A stretch of DNA of 64,000 bases, taken from assembly GCA_032622095.1 (NCBI GenBank), contig CP136069.1:37796194-37860193 (forward strand). Reading direction: 5' to 3'. The notes under the pieces are model-generated. The model was not told the DNA's origin, made no database searches, and saw only the letters and a list, made by a program, of their open reading frames with translations. How positions within the stretch are numbered: the stretch's first letter is position 1; every line of letters begins with the position of its first letter. Shown piece by piece: positions 63,497-64,000 of the stretch. Position numbers and translations under genes: made by a program. Origin of the DNA: Siphonodentalium dalli (Eukaryota; Mollusca; Scaphopoda; Gadilida; Siphonodentaliidae).

Positions 63497-63901
63497 TTAA
63501 AACATATCTAAAACTTTCCTACTGATAGTGAAGGTCATCAACTGCCCCTTTCTTGTAAATGGGAGTTGTGAAGCTGTGGGAACATATTGATGGAAAATCT
63601 CCAGAGGATAAAATCCTATTGAATACATGACATAGGGGTTTACACAATTCCAAGGATGAGCATTGTCGTATAATGAGGTTCTGACTCCATGCATTGTTAC
63701 AGTGTAGACTGTAACTTTTTGCTGGCCTTGAACATGACATTCTCGATTGCTAACATTGGTTTTTCCAGACACAGGCATGACACGAACGCCGCTGCATAAC
63801 AAACAACCATCATCGAAATATATACTTGTATCTGGAATTAAGAACAGTAAATTGTAATAGTATACCTCATGTGACTTGCTCTCGTTCTGGTTGGCTTTAA
63901 A

Positions 63902-64000
63902 ATGGACTCATACTCACTTACAATTGTCTTTCTATTGATAGTAATATACTCAATTCTCACAATCGGATTGACTCCTGAAGATATGGCCAATATGAAACTC
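63902..64000 (+). CDS. 163-codon ORF, first 33 codons only, unit 7
   Basis: Cut by the window end. It has Thr29Ala, shared with unit 4, and Arg/Cys37 is not reached. Whether this copy is intact cannot be told. Confidence 0.3.
   Translation, partial: MDSYSLTIVFLLIVIYSILTIGLTPEDMANMKL

Larger units (their letters stand above)
60746..64000 (+). repeat. macrosatellite unit 7, cut by window end
   Basis: Partial copy. From about 61670 it carries many variants, a large part of them shared with unit 4 (GACAGACCGAAGATATTTTA, GATATGGCCAATATG), so it belongs to the diverged type. It has a private 497-bp insertion. Confidence 0.95.

Noticed and set aside
4723-64000. rDNA, 5S, histone or snRNA gene cluster
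   Set aside because: The tandem layout suggested it, but I found no rRNA-like, histone-like or snRNA-like sequence in the unit.

Overview
This is a eukaryotic, almost certainly animal, genomic window. It is AT-rich, has no operons and almost no long ORFs, and carries microsatellites, short DNA-transposon derivatives (MITEs) and a tRNA-like short interspersed element. A marine invertebrate, perhaps a mollusc, is my inference from the general look. No gene here fixes the taxon.

Layout. Positions 1-4622 are single-copy flank with a possible promoter (about 2513-2776), a small ORF (1142-1303), a long GA microsatellite (3904-3998) and two fragments related to repeats inside the array. A 100-base run of N (4623-4722) separates this flank from a head-to-tail array of a roughly 9.7-kb unit that fills the rest of the window and runs off its end. 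Taking the motif TACCCAAGTTACCG as unit start, copies begin at 4723, 14450, 24174, (fused copy), 41294, 51021 and 60746. Complete units are 9724-9727 bp long and differ by only scattered bases. The 24174-41293 interval holds two units fused with a loss of about 2.85 kb. The last copy is cut by the window end.

Each unit carries, in order: an exon-like open stretch; a tRNA-like SINE; a 390-bp element with TTAA ends and two long hairpins; a 163-codon ORF with a hydrophobic N-terminus and five cysteines, which is the only plausible protein gene of the unit; a retroelement-like block ending in an AC microsatellite; a 42-bp GC-rich minisatellite that is open in five reading frames by arithmetic; about 2.7 kb of unassigned sequence; and a 1.7-kb foldback complex with four more hairpins. 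The hairpin is a 67-bp near-perfect palindrome present 35 times in this window. The fused unit joins exactly inside one of these hairpins, and a diverged block (about 32.4-39.7 kb) begins and ends within hairpin clusters, so the hairpins look like the recombination points of the array.

Two copies carry private insertions: a 504-bp TA-flanked MITE at 38716-39219 and a 497-bp insert at 62247-62743. Runs of single-base insertions at 30.8-31.7 kb and homopolymer changes just right of the N gap look like assembly or polishing errors. I see no rRNA, snRNA, histone or CRISPR locus. The most interesting content is structural: a recently amplified macrosatellite built around a nested palindrome family.
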